From Mycoplasma sp. 1654_15 (GTDB lineage Bacteria; Bacillota_I; Bacilli_A; Mycoplasmatales; Metamycoplasmataceae), in assembly GCF_012516495.1 (NCBI RefSeq), contig NZ_CP051214.1:186001-250000 (forward strand): DNA of 64,000 nucleotides. Direction: 5' to 3'. Of the stretch, positions 54,510 through 64,000 are shown one piece after another (positions within the stretch are counted from its first letter, which is position 1; every line of letters begins with the position of its first letter). The notes under the pieces are model-generated. The model was given only the letters and a program-made list of their open reading frames with translations. It was not told the origin of the DNA and ran no database searches. Position numbers and translations under genes: made by a program.

Positions 54510-57050
54510 ATGAAAAACAACACCAATCCATTTAATTCACAAAACTTTCAAAATCAAAATTCAAAGTCTACAAATAGAAACACATCTTTTTCTAATCCTT
54601 TTGCAAATAAACAAAATTTTCAACAAGGAAATACAACACAAAAATCAGATTCATCTTTAAATTCTGCTTCAGATTCCAGATTTAAAAATCAATCTCCATT
54701 TAATAATTTTAAACAACCAAATGAATCAGAATTTATAGAAAATTCAACACAAAATTTAAATAACTTTCAACAACCTTCTAAGTTTTCAGAACAACCTTAT
54801 GGTGGTTCTGATAATTTTAGATCTAATCCACAAAATCCTCAATTCCCAAACCAAAATCACAACAATCCAAACGCACAAAAACCTAATCAATATGGTTTTC
54901 CTAATCAAAACTATAACGGCTATAACCAGACAAATCCACAATTTCCTAACCGAAATTACAACAATCCTAACCCACAAAATCAACCAATTCCTATTCCTCA
55001 GAATCAACAATACTCACAATTTTCAAATCCTCAAAATCCTTCATTTCCAAACCAAAATTACAAGAATCCTCAACAACAAAATCCTCAATTCCCTAACCAA
55101 AATTACAACAATCCAAACCCACAAAATCAACCAATACCTAATCCACAAAATCAACAATATCCACAGTTTCCAAATCCTCAAAATCCTTCATTTTCTAACC
55201 AAAACTATAATAATCCTCAACAACAAAATCCTCAATTTCCAAACCAAAATTACAATCCAGCAAATCCTAATCAATATAATGTCCCAAATAACAACAACTA
55301 TCAAAACCATCCATTACAGAATTATTCTACAAATCCACAATCAACAATTGCTCCAACTCAACAGTACATCAATAATCAACAAAATACTTCTAATACTACA
55401 CAAGGTGATGTTCCAAAATATTTTTCTGTAAAGCAGGAATCACAAAAATGACAAAAATTCTTGAAATTTAAACCTTCAAAGAAAAAACAACTCAAAAAAG
55501 TGGATTTCCAAAATTCCAATGCAGAATTTTTTAAACCTTTTTTCTCTTCCGAGTCTAATTTTATTTACTTAGAAAAAGGTTTAGGATATAATAAAATCAA
55601 CAATATTTCACTTCATAATTTTGCTAAAACTATTTTAGCTGGATTAGAAACACTATACGAAGAAGCACTAAGAAATAATGAAGTAAGCATTAAAGAAATT
55701 AAATTTAGAGAAAGACCTATTATTTTTGCTCATAATTTAATTTCACAAAAAGATATTTTTAAAACTTTCTACAGAAGTTTTAAACATTATAAATTAGAGA
55801 CACTTTGAGTAAAAAAGACAAATAGACAAGAAAATATTGACAAAGAAACACTCAAGTACTGATTAGAAAAAAATATAGTAGATGGTGCTGAAGATAAACC
55901 AATTTTAATTTTTTATTTTTACAATGATCCACATTCAAATAAAGTAATTTTAGAAATTAGAAATAGATTCTTTTACTTTTTAGATCAAGAATTTTATGAA
56001 ACACTGTCTGAATTATCACAACAATTAATATTTGAAAGTAATTACAAAAAATTCGCTAAACTAAACAAAAAAGATTTTGAAAAAAATGTATTATTAGATA
56101 ATCAGCTAGCCAACTTAGTCGAAGAAGTAAAAAATAAATACTCTTTGAATTCTCAGACAGAAAGCAAAGTAAAAACACTTTTGAAAATTAAGCTAAAAGA
56201 AAGTTTTTTTGATATTTTTACAAAACTTGACTTTAATATCAAAAAGTCTTCATTTTCCTTGTTGTTTTCATGAATTTTTCTTAGTTTTAGAAAAAAATAC
56301 CACTTTGTGATAGATGCAATAAACTTAGAAGATGTCAAGTTTTATCTTCGTAATAAATGAAAATATACACAATTAAGATCCTGAGATATCTTTTTAATAT
56401 TATTAGATATTTACTCAAAAAAATCTGTTTTTGCTGCTACCACTAACCCTAGTGAAAATTATGTACAAAACATTTTAAATATAAACACACAATTACCTTT
56501 ACAAATTTTTGAAAACTTTAATTTTGAAAATGTAAATTTTTACTATTCACAAGATGAAACATTAATAAATAATAATGAAAAAGAAAATCTAAATATTAGT
56601 TTAGATCAACAAATTAATTATTCGCCAGAAATAATTGATAATTTTTCTTCAAATATCTACATTTTTTTACATTTATTAGAGTTTATTAATAACAAAATTG
56701 AACAAGAAAAAATTCATTATTCAAAAATTTTCAAGTCCTTTTTAGCAAAAACTCAAAATACACATTATTGAGAATATAGCGCATATACTGTAAAAGATCT
56801 TCATCAATTAGAATCTAGAATTTCTAGTTTTCGTCGAATTAAGTTTATAGATAACATTTTAGAACCTAATCAGTACTTTAGTAATTTTTTAATTTTCGAC
56901 TACAACAAAAATAGTTGAGAAAATAAATTAATTATTTCTTATAATAATGTTAATAAGTTGTGTAAAATTTCTTATTGAGTAAGACAAGCCAACAAAGAAG
57001 ATAAGAAGTTTTTCAAAAAACTTAAAAAAATTATTAAAAGTAAAAAATAG
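54510..57050 (+). CDS. Degenerate phosphohexomutase-like protein with Asn/Gln/Pro-rich N-terminal domain
   Basis: This is an 846-residue protein without signal peptide or membrane segment. Residues 1-310 are low-complexity Asn/Gln/Pro/Phe with a 49-residue tandem repeat. The rest follows the order of phosphoglucomutase/phosphomannomutase: LGYNKINNISLHNFAKTIL (normally GxGxNRxN), RPIIFAHNLISQKDIF (normally VxxGxDxRxxS), KPILIFYFYNDPHSNK at the usual catalytic Ser loop, HFVIDAINLEDVKFYL at the DxDxDR metal loop, and a C-terminal domain. The phosphoserine loop, metal Asp triad and phosphate-binding RPSGTEP loop are all replaced, so it should not be an enzyme. This reading is mine and needs a profile search. 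It lies 14 bases after tRNA-Trp. Confidence 0.6.
54933..55256 (+). repeat. 147-bp tandem repeat in the low-complexity domain
   Basis: Units start at 54933 and 55080, with a partial third at 55227, exactly 147 bases (49 codons) apart. Each begins NPQFPNxNYNNPNPQNQP and ends NPQQQ. Confidence 0.85.
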
Positions 57051-57064
57051 CAAAAAGGAACAAA

Positions 57065-57595
57065 ATGAGCACAAAACAAGTTACAAAATTCAAAAATAAA
57101 GAATATCAAACAACCAAAGAATTAATAACAGCTGGCACAACTTTAAAACTAAAATTAACAGATAAAACTTTCGAGCCTATTGAAATTGTAGATTTTGGTA
57201 AGGATTTAAAAGGAAATGATAAATATAAATTAGCAGTTATATCAGTGTTTCCTTCAATAAATACATCAGTTTGTGATGAACAAACAAAAGGTATTATTGA
57301 ATTATCAAAAAAACATCCAAATGTAAGATTTATTTCAGTATCAGTTGATTTACCTAGCGCCATTGGTCAATGATTAGGTATGAATGGAGCAGATAACATT
57401 GAATTTTATTCAGATCACAGACAAAGAACATTTGGTGAAATAGGTTTTCTCATTGATGAAATTTTCTTATTAAATAGAGGATACTTAATTCTAGATACGC
57501 AAGGAAAAGTTTTAAAAGTTAGTGCAAATTCTGATGTGCATCAACAAATAGACTTTAACGAATTAGAAGAAGAAATTCAAAAATATAAAAAATAG
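57065..57595 (+). CDS. tpx: Thiol peroxidase (Tpx), single-cysteine form
   Basis: Tpx reduces hydroperoxides. The 176-residue product has the peroxidatic Cys in FPSINTSVCDEQT and an Arg in the later DHRQRTFGEIGF segment. The usual resolving Cys, which follows the DLPFA stretch, is absent (here DLPSAIGQWLG), and I see no other Cys. It would need an outside thiol to be reduced. It has an AAAAGGAA RBS and follows the pseudo-phosphohexomutase by 14 bases. Confidence 0.92.
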
Positions 57596-57609
57596 TGTAT
57601 AATTTTCTT

Positions 57610-57628
57610 GTCATATTTTATATATGAC
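57610..57628 (+). other. Small hairpin after tpx
   Basis: GTCATAT pairs with ATATGAC a few bases after the tpx stop. Its purpose is not known; it may protect the mRNA 3' end. Confidence 0.35.
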
Positions 57629-57646
57629 ATTATGTAAATTTCTCAA

Positions 57647-57685
57647 ACAAATTAGTTCGATTTTTATCGAATTAATTTGTTTTTT
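57647..57685 (+). terminator. Strong terminator after tpx
   Basis: ACAAATTAGTTCGAT pairs with ATCGAATTAATTTGT (15 pairs, one G-U) across a four-base loop, then TTTTT. Confidence 0.85.
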
Positions 57686-57708
57686 ATTTGTTTTTTTATA
57701 AATTTGTG

Positions 57709-57714
57709 TAAAAT
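57709..57714 (+). promoter_or_regulatory. infC operon promoter (-10 box)
   Basis: TAAAAT with an upstream TG, followed by a leader of about 165 bases to the infC start. Confidence 0.5.
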
Positions 57715-57757
57715 ATAGTGGCAATTAGAAATTATTGCAGAAAGAAGATTCACTCTC

Positions 57758-57864
57758 ACCTGATGAATACGTGTTCATAGGTAAAGGCTACAAAATACTA
57801 ATTTGTTATTATTTTTTAATAATAATTTTTGTTTTGCTGAGAAAGTGGATTTACCACTTTTTTT
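57758..57864 (+). promoter_or_regulatory. infC-rpmI-rplT leader with attenuator
   Basis: A first hairpin, ACCTgATGAA with TTCATAGGT (57758-57782), is followed by an intrinsic terminator, AAAGTGG/CCACTTT with a T run (57842-57864), just before the infC RBS. L20-type autoregulatory leaders control this operon in Firmicutes by transcription attenuation. The layout fits that model, but I cannot confirm the L20 binding motif. Confidence 0.55.
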
Positions 57865-57888
57865 ATTTAATCTCAAGGAGGAAAAATT

Positions 57889-58539
57889 ATTTCCAAACCA
57901 AATCCTAAAGCCTTTTCACGTTCAAAACCTACACAAGAACATTGAGTTAACAAAAACATTCCATTTGTAAAAGTTTTTCTTATCGGATCAGATAACGAAA
58001 AAATAGGAATAATTGAAACAAAACAAGCAATTGAAATGGCAAAAGAACAAAAACTAGATGTAGTAGTTCTTTCTGTTGACAACTCAACAGGTACACCAAG
58101 ACCTATTGCCAAAATTTTAGACTACGGAAAATTCAAGTACGAAAGAAAGAAAAAACAAAAAGTTGAAAAAGAAAAACAATCTTTTACCAACAACAGAGAA
58201 ATTAGACTTTCTTTTGGAATAAACATAAACGACATAAAAATCAAAGCAAAAAAAGCTAAAGAATTTTTACTAGACAATGACAGAGTTAAAGTAGCTCTAA
58301 GACTAAGAGGGCGTGAAAACACAAGACCTGAACAAGGAAAATTAATTTTAAATTCCTTTTTTGATGAAGTAAAATCAATTGCAAAATTAAGTAAAGAAAT
58401 GCAATTAGCTGGTAATTTTATAACTTTACACCTCGAAAGAGATAAAAAGAAACTACCTAAATTTACTTCTTCAAAACAGATAAAAGAATTAATTGATTTT
58501 GAAAAAACATTAAAGGAAGAAGAACCAAATAATGCCTAA
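57889..58539 (+). CDS. infC: Translation initiation factor IF-3, AUU start
   Basis: IF-3 checks start-codon pairing and keeps subunits apart. No ATG lies near the N-terminus; the reading frame opens at ATT 57889 (or 57886), seven bases after a perfect AAGGAGG. AUU starts are typical of infC and allow IF-3 to repress itself. The 216-residue product has [29 protein letters not shown] in the linker region, and [20 protein letters not shown]. It overlaps rpmI by eight bases. Confidence 0.92.
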
Positions 58540-58720
58540 AGCAAAGACAAAATCAGCACTAAAAAAGAGAATTAAAGTAACTGCTTCTGGAAAAATTAAG
58601 CACAAACATGCATATCGTTCTCACTTAGCACAAAATAAATCTACAAAACAAAAAAGACAGTCCAGACACGCAACAACAATGTCATCTTCTGATTACAAAA
58701 GAATAAAAGACTTAATTTAA
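58532..58720 (+). CDS. rpmI: 50S ribosomal protein L35
   Basis: L35 is a small basic large-subunit protein. The 62-residue product begins [21 protein letters not shown] and has the typical [20 protein letters not shown] stretch. Its start overlaps the infC end by eight bases. Second gene of the infC-rpmI-rplT-rpmB operon. Confidence 0.97.
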   Translation: MPKAKTKSALKKRIKVTASGKIKHKHAYRSHLAQNKSTKQKRQSRHATTMSSSDYKRIKDLI

Positions 58721-58766
58721 TAGATTTATTAATAATTTTATTTAATATTAAAAGGAGATTTTACCA

Positions 58767-59126
58767 ATGAGAGTAAAAGGCGGAACTGTCACAAGAGCTA
58801 GAAGAAAAAAATGATTAAAATTAGCTAAAGGATACTGAGGACATAAATCCATAGGTTACAAAGTTGCTAAACAAGCAGTTGTTAAATCATGAACTTATGC
58901 ATTTAGAGATAGAAAACAAGTAAAAAGAGATTTTCGTAAATTATGAATTAGCAGAATTAACGCTGCTTCAAGACCACTTGGTTTAAGTTATTCACAATTA
59001 ATCAACGGACTTAAAAAAGCTAATATAGAAATCAACAGAAAAATGCTTTCAGAACTTGCAATTAATGAACCTGAAACATTTGCTAAAATAGTAGAACAAG
59101 TAAAAAACACAATAAATAAAGGATAA
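58767..59126 (+). CDS. rplT: 50S ribosomal protein L20
   Basis: L20 is an early-assembly 50S protein and often the repressor of its own operon. The 119-residue product begins [18 protein letters not shown] and has the conserved [16 protein letters not shown] and [13 protein letters not shown] segments, with UGA for Trp. RBS AAAGGAGA. It is followed by rpmB five bases later. Confidence 0.97.
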
Positions 59127-59130
59127 TAAT

Positions 59131-59322
59131 ATGGCAAGAAAAGATGATATCACAGGCAAAGGTCCTTTAAGTGGAAATAACCGTTCACACGCTTTAAATG
59201 CAACTAAAAGAAAATTTAACCTAAACTTACAAAAAGTTGTAATCGAAGTTAACGGAGTAAAACAAACTTTAAAAGTAAGTGCAAAAACTAAAAAAACACT
59301 TAGAAAAAAAGGTTTAATTTAA
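59131..59322 (+). CDS. rpmB: 50S ribosomal protein L28
   Basis: L28 is a small basic protein of the large subunit. The 63-residue product begins [20 protein letters not shown] and has the [17 protein letters not shown] stretch. It is the last gene of the ribosomal operon, though rpmB is more often unlinked to rplT. It ends at a terminator. Confidence 0.95.
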   Translation: MARKDDITGKGPLSGNNRSHALNATKRKFNLNLQKVVIEVNGVKQTLKVSAKTKKTLRKKGLI

Positions 59323-59351
59323 TATTTTTATATTTATATAATAATATGTCT

Positions 59352-59388
59352 TAAAAAAGCAAAATTTGTTTTTGCTTTTTTTATTTTT
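59352..59388 (+). terminator. Terminator after rpmB
   Basis: AAAAAGCAAAA pairs with TTTTTGCTTTTT across a short T/G loop and runs into T residues. Confidence 0.75.
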
Positions 59389-59438
59389 TTTAAAAACAGA
59401 TTTAATTCATAAATTAAAATAAAAAAAACATAATATAG

Positions 59439-59444
59439 TATAAT
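59439..59444 (+). promoter_or_regulatory. pdh operon promoter (-10 box)
   Basis: TATAAT lies 35 bases before the pdhA start, followed by an AAAAGGAG RBS. Confidence 0.5.
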
Positions 59445-59479
59445 TAAACCAATATAGTAAAAACTACAAAAGGAGCAAA

Positions 59480-60580
59480 ATGAATTTTAAATACATTAAA
59501 AAAGACCATGTAATGCGTTCTTATGATGAACAAGTAAGATTTTTAGACATTGATGGTAATTTAATTGACAAAAAAGTTGATACTGAATTAACTAAAGAAC
59601 AGCTATTAGAAGCTTATAAATGAATGGTTTTATCACGTCAACAAGATACTTATATGACTCAACTACAAAAACAAGGTAGAATGCTTTCATTCGCGCCAAA
59701 CTTTGGAGAAGAGGCTTTACAAGTAGCTAGTGCTTTTGCACTTACAAAAGACGACTGATTTGCACCAGCTTTTAGATCAAATGCAACAATGTTAGCATTA
59801 GGTGTGCCAATCAAAAACCAATTACTATACTGAAATGGACAAGAAAGAGGTTCAGTTACACCAGTAGGTGTTAACGTTTTACCAGTTAACATTCCAATAG
59901 CAACTCAATACTCACATGCTGCTGGAATTGCTTATGCAGCAAAATTACAAGGTAAAAAAATCGTTGCTATGTCAATAGTAGGAAACGGTGGTACAGGAGA
60001 AGGTGAATTTTACGAAGCTATGAATATAGCAAGTATTTGACAATGACCAGCTGTATTTACTGTAAACAACAACCAATGAGCAATTTCAACTCCATTTAAA
60101 TATGGATCAGGATCAAAAACTATTTCACAAAAAGCAGAAGCTGTAGGAATCCCAGGTGTTATAGTAGATGGAAACGACTTGCTAGCTTCATATGCAGTAA
60201 TTAAAGAAGCTGTAGAATGAGCACGTCAAGGAAATGGACCAGTTTTAGTTGAATTTTTAACATGAAGACAAGGTGTTCATACTTCTTCAGATAATCCAAG
60301 AATTTATCGTACAGAAGAAGAAGAAAAAGAACATGAAAAATGAGAACCATTCCACAGAATAGAAAAATACTTAAAAGACAAAAACTTTATTACTGATGAA
60401 GAAATCAAGAAAATTTGAGAAACTTCTTTAGATAAAGTTAAAGCAACTTATGAAGAATCATTAAAAGAATTAGACACTCAATTAGATGAAATCTTTGATC
60501 ATACATATGCAACATTAACTCAAGAGTTAAAAGAACAAAAACAACAAGCTAAAGAATACTATGCAAAGGAAGGTAAATAA
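59480..60580 (+). CDS. pdhA: Pyruvate dehydrogenase E1 alpha subunit
   Basis: Together with PdhB this subunit decarboxylates pyruvate using thiamine diphosphate. The 366-residue product has FAPNFGEEALQVASA and FRSNATMLALG. The ThDP motif spans GNGGTGEGEFYEAMNIA to VNNNQWAIS. It uses UGA for Trp. It starts the four-gene pdh operon, three bases before pdhB. Confidence 0.97.
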
Positions 60581-60583
60581 TTT

Positions 60584-61570
60584 ATGTCAACAAAAGCATT
60601 AAATAATATTGGTGCAGTTACTGATGCACTAGCATTAATGATGGAAAAAGACCCAACTGTTGTTCTTTGAGGAGAAGATGCAGGATTTGAAGGTGGAGTT
60701 TTTAGAGCAACTGAAGGATTACAGAAAAAATTTGGAATCTCACGTGTATTCGACGCTCCTATTGCTGAAGCAACAATCGCTGGAATTGGTGTTGGTGCTG
60801 CACTTTATGGTTTAAAACCAGTAGTTGAAATGCAATTCCAAGGATTCTCATATCCAGCATTCCAACAAATTATGACCCACGCTGCTAGATATAGAAACCG
60901 TACAAGAGGTAGATTTACTGTTCCTATGGTAGTAAGAATGCCAATGGCTGGAGGAGTTAGAGCTCTAGAACACCACTCAGAAGCAATCGAGGCTTTATTT
61001 GCTCACGTTCCAGGTCTAAAAGTTGTTATGCCTTCAACACCTTATGATACAAAAGGTTTATTAATTGCAGCTATTAACGACCCAGATCCAGTTATTTTCT
61101 TAGAACCAAAGAAAATTTATCGTTCATTTAAACAAGAAGTTCCAGAAGGAATCTACGAAGTTGAAATCGGAAAAGCAAATGTTTTAGTAGAAGGTTCTGA
61201 TTTAACACTAGTAACATATGGAGCTCAAGTGCATGAAGCATTAGCAGCTTTAAAAGAATTAAATGGTCAATACTCAGTTGAAATAATTGACTTAAGAACA
61301 ATTTCTCCTTTAGATACAGATACAGTTATTAACTCTGTTAAAAAAACAGGAAGACTTTTAGTTGTTCACGAAGCTGTTAAATCATTTTCAGTTTCAGCTG
61401 AAATTATTACAAGAGTAAATGAAAAAGCATTTGAATTCTTATTAGCACCTCCAGCAAGATTAACAGGATATGACATCACAGTTCCTTTAGCTAGAGGAGA
61501 AGGATTCCACGCAATCGACAACAAAAAAATTCTTACCAAAATTAAAGAAGTAATGAGCTTCGAAGGTTAA
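60584..61570 (+). CDS. pdhB: Pyruvate dehydrogenase E1 beta subunit
   Basis: This subunit forms the E1 heterotetramer with PdhA. The 328-residue product has VVLWGEDAGFEGGVF, FDAPIAEATIAGIGVG, VEMQFQGFSYPAFQQI and LEHHSEAIEALFAHVPGLKVV, and the C-terminal transketolase domain (IIDLRTISPLDTDTV). Length is normal. It is followed by pdhC 20 bases later, with an AAGGAA RBS. Confidence 0.97.
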
Positions 61571-61590
61571 GAAATTTAAGGAATTTAAAA

Positions 61591-62520
61591 ATGGAAAAAA
61601 GATTTGTAACCCCACTAGCAAAAGCGCTAGCGGAAAAATTAGGTATTAACATTGATTTAGTAAAAGGTTCAGGTCCAGCAGGTAGAGTTTTAAGAGAAGA
61701 TGTTCTTGCATTTTCTAAAAATCCACAACCAACACAACCTGCACCTGCTCAAGTAGCAACACCAGCACCTGCGCCAGCTACACCTGCGCCAGCCGCAACA
61801 GTTGCTACTTCACAAGGACTTACAGGGAAAGTTGAAAAAGTTGCACCTATTAGAAAAGCAATCGCAAAAGCAATGAAAACTTCATGAGCTTCAGTTGCTT
61901 ATGTTAACTTAGTAAACGAAATCGATGTTACTAACTTATGGAATTTAAGAAAAAAAGTAGTTGATGATATTCAAAAAACAACAGGACTAAAAATTACTTT
62001 TTTATCCTTCATTTCTAAAGCAATTTTAATCGCATTACAAGAGTTCCCAATTCTAGCTGCTAAATACGATGAAGCTACTGAATCACTTGTTTATCCATCT
62101 ACAATTAATTTAGGAATCGCAGTAGATACAGAAGCAGGTTTAATGGTTCCAGTTATTAAAGATGCACAAAATTTATCAATGGTGCAAATTGGACAAGAAA
62201 TCAATCGTTTAGCTAAAGCTGCAAGAGATAGAAAAATCAAAGCAGCTGAAATGTCAGGTGGTTCATTTACAATTACAAACTACGGATCAGTGGGAGCATT
62301 ATATGGAGTTCCAGTTATCAACTACCCAGAAATTGCAATTGCTGGAGTTGGAGCTATTCAATCTAATGTTCGTTGAGTAAACGGACAAGCAACTGAAGGT
62401 AAAGTTATGCATCTTACAGTAGCAGCTGATCACCGTTGAGTAGATGGTGGAACAATTGGAAGATTTATTTCAAGAGTAAAAGAATTGCTTGAAAAACCAG
62501 AAATTTTGGGTATAATATAA
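61591..62520 (+). CDS. pdhC: Dihydrolipoyl acetyltransferase (E2) lacking a lipoyl domain
   Basis: E2 is the core that transfers the acetyl group to CoA. The 309-residue product begins directly with the peripheral subunit-binding domain (VTPLAKALAEKLGINID, GSGPAGRVLREDVLAF), then a Pro/Ala linker and the catalytic domain with the His motif DHRWVDGGTIG. The N-terminal lipoyl domain found in most E2s is absent. The start is firm because the RBS sits directly before MEKRF. The only visible lipoyl domain in the operon is on pdhD, so it probably serves this E2 in trans. Confidence 0.95.
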
Positions 62521-62553
62521 TTTCACAATAAATAATTAATCACATTTTCATTT

Positions 62554-62589
62554 TTTAAACTTTGCAACTTTTTGGTTGCAAAGTTTAAA
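62554..62589 (+). terminator. Long hairpin between pdhC and pdhD
   Basis: TTTAAACTTTGCAAC pairs perfectly (15 bp) with GTTGCAAAGTTTAAA across TTTTTG, but no T run follows. It may be partial termination, an RNA-processing site or mRNA stabiliser. Confidence 0.5.
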
Positions 62590-62621
62590 TATGTTAAAGA
62601 ATTAAAAAAAAACGGAGAAAT

Positions 62622-64000
62622 ATGTTTAAGTTCAAATTCGCCGATATAGGTGAGGGTCTACACGAAGGAGTTGTAGGCGAAATCTTTGTCAAAGAAGGAG
62701 ATATGGTAAAAGAAGGAGATTCATTATTTTCAGTTGAAACTGATAAAATGGCTTCTGAAATTCCTTCTCCTGCAACTGGTAAAATTGTTAAAATCTTAAT
62801 GGCACAAGGTGATACTATCCACGTTGGACAAGAAATTTTCCACATTGATGATGGAAAAGGTGATTCTGGAGATTCAGCTCCAGCTGAAGAAACACCAGCA
62901 CCTGCACCAGAAGCTCCTAAAAAAGAAGAAGCACAAGAAGAAGGTGGAGCATCAGTTGTTGGTGAAGTTAAAGTATCTAACGAATTATTTGATTTAAGTG
63001 CATTTGCAAAACCAAAACCAGCTACAACTACTGAAGCAAAACCTGAAAGTGCATTAAGCAGAAGAGCAGCAATGCGTGAAAAAGTTTTAGCACAACAAGC
63101 AGAAGCAAAATCTAAAGGCACAACATATTCAGGAACAGTTGATGAAGAATTTGATGTAATAGTAATCGGTTCAGGTCCTGGTGGTTATCTTGCTGCATCT
63201 GAAGCAGGACAAAATGGTCTAAAAACTTTAATTGTTGAAAAAGAATTCTGAGGTGGAGTTTGTTTAAATGTTGGATGTATTCCAACTAAAGCAATGCTAA
63301 AAAGTGCAGAAGTATTAGAATTAGTTAACCACGCTTCAGAATACGGTGTAATAGGACACACAGTTCCATTTAAATTAAGCTGAGAAAAAATGCATGAACG
63401 TAAAAGAGGCGTTGTTGCTAAACTAGTAGGCGGAGTTCAAGGAATAGTAAGAGCTGCAAAAGCTAAATCAGAAATTGGACAAGCAGAATTTTTAGCAAGT
63501 CATGTAATTAAAGTAAATGGAAAAGTTTATCGTGGTAAAAACTTAATTATTGCTACCGGATCAACTGATAGAAAAATTGACCTACCAGGTTTTGCACAAG
63601 CTTATGAATCAGGTGAAGTAATTACATCAAAAGAAGCAATCAACTTAGAAAAACAACCAAAATCTATTACTATAGTAGGTGGTGGAGTAATTGGAGTTGA
63701 ATTTGCACAAATTTTTGCCACAGCAGGAACAAAAGTTACCATCTTACAAAATTTACCTTTAATTTTAGCTAACTTAGATAGCGAAATTTCAAAACAAGTA
63801 AGTGCTAATTTAGAAAAACTTGGTGTAAAAATAATTACAAATGCTACAACTCAAAGATTTGAAAATGACGAAGTAGTTTATTCAGTAGACGGTAAAGAAG
63901 AAAGAATCAAATCAGATATTACTTTAGTTTCAGTTGGTAGAATTCCAAATACTCAAGGACTAAAAGAAGTAGGTCTTGAATTAGGTCAAAGATCAGAATT
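62622..64000 (+). CDS. pdhD: Dihydrolipoyl dehydrogenase (E3) with N-terminal lipoyl domain, partial at the window end
   Basis: E3 reoxidises the dihydrolipoyl group. The visible 459 or so residues start with a lipoyl domain ([18 protein letters not shown], with the lipoylated Lys in VETDKMASE), then a Pro/Ala/Glu linker (about 78-165). The FAD-binding domain follows with [14 protein letters not shown] and the redox disulfide [15 protein letters not shown]. The NAD domain has [17 protein letters not shown]. The C-terminal interface domain lies beyond the window. It has a GGAGAAA RBS and is the last visible pdh gene. Confidence 0.95.

Noticed and set aside
54799-55431. Open frame in another phase across the Asn/Gln/Pro repeats
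   Set aside because: It is caused by the periodic repeat; it has no RBS and would encode a Thr/Ile/Asn-rich product of no known kind.
62594-63121. Minus-strand open frame over pdhD
   Set aside because: It is antisense to a clear lipoyl-E3 protein and has no family features.
1-64000. CRISPR arrays, insertion sequences and prophage
   Set aside because: No regularly spaced direct repeats, transposase motifs or phage genes were seen.

Overview
The window is about 64 kb of a mycoplasma chromosome, most like the hominis/synoviae branch (Mycoplasma/Mycoplasmopsis); I cannot name the species. The evidence is very high AT content, UGA read as tryptophan inside nearly every long gene (lon, tuf, pheS, ftsH and others are continuous only under that code), many Cys-anchored lipoproteins with short mycoplasma signal peptides, cell-wall genes absent, and a stripped-down housekeeping set. 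No insertion sequence, CRISPR array, rRNA gene or phage was seen.

Layout. 1-4.1 kb: lon protease and tuf. 4.3-14 kb: four paralogous large surface lipoproteins (A, B, C, D) in two operons (A-B and C-D), with a DJ-1/PfpI-like gene between the operons. Each has sialidase (GH33) Asp-boxes but an eroded sialidase active site. Each operon is preceded by a matching A14/A15 homopolymer module. 14-21.5 kb: a ZmpA/B/C-related lipoprotein, then on the minus strand a coiled-coil lipoprotein and an extracellular GH13 alpha-amylase lipoprotein. 21.6-25.7 kb: clpB (minus, with a CIRCE operator) diverging from a MnuA-like membrane nuclease with a repeat-rich stalk. 25.7-34 kb: rbgA, two tRNAs, pfkA, a 36-residue basic peptide, a DUF2130 protein, rarA, pheS-pheT and rpmF. 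34.2-34.7 kb: five tRNAs plus what looks like a tRNA relic and a hairpin whose loop copies the 16S rRNA 3' end. 34.7-45 kb: truB, a HAD phosphatase, ribF, a lipoprotein, alaS, a conserved hypothetical, ruvX, pth and tilS. 44.8-54.5 kb: ftsH, lysS, a second HAD phosphatase, tRNA-Thr, an amino acid permease, apt, rpsF-ssb-rpsR, ychF and tRNA-Trp(CCA). 54.5-57 kb: an 846-residue protein that I read as a catalytically dead phosphohexomutase fused to a 310-residue Asn/Gln/Pro-rich segment. 57-59.3 kb: a one-Cys thiol peroxidase, then infC (AUU start)-rpmI-rplT-rpmB. 59.5-64 kb: the pyruvate dehydrogenase operon pdhA-pdhB-pdhC-pdhD. There E2 has no lipoyl domain and E3 carries one. pdhD runs off the end of the window.

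How it works together. The core genes cover translation, proteostasis (Lon, ClpB, FtsH) and fermentative energy metabolism (Pfk, PDH). The surface lipoproteins suggest a host-glycan lifestyle: sialidase-fold proteins that may bind rather than cleave, alpha-glucan breakdown by the amylase, and nucleotide scavenging by the nuclease together with adenine phosphoribosyltransferase. The most unusual items are the four degenerate sialidase-like lipoproteins with their probable phase-variable promoters, the pseudo-phosphohexomutase, and the anti-Shine-Dalgarno hairpin in the tRNA transcript.
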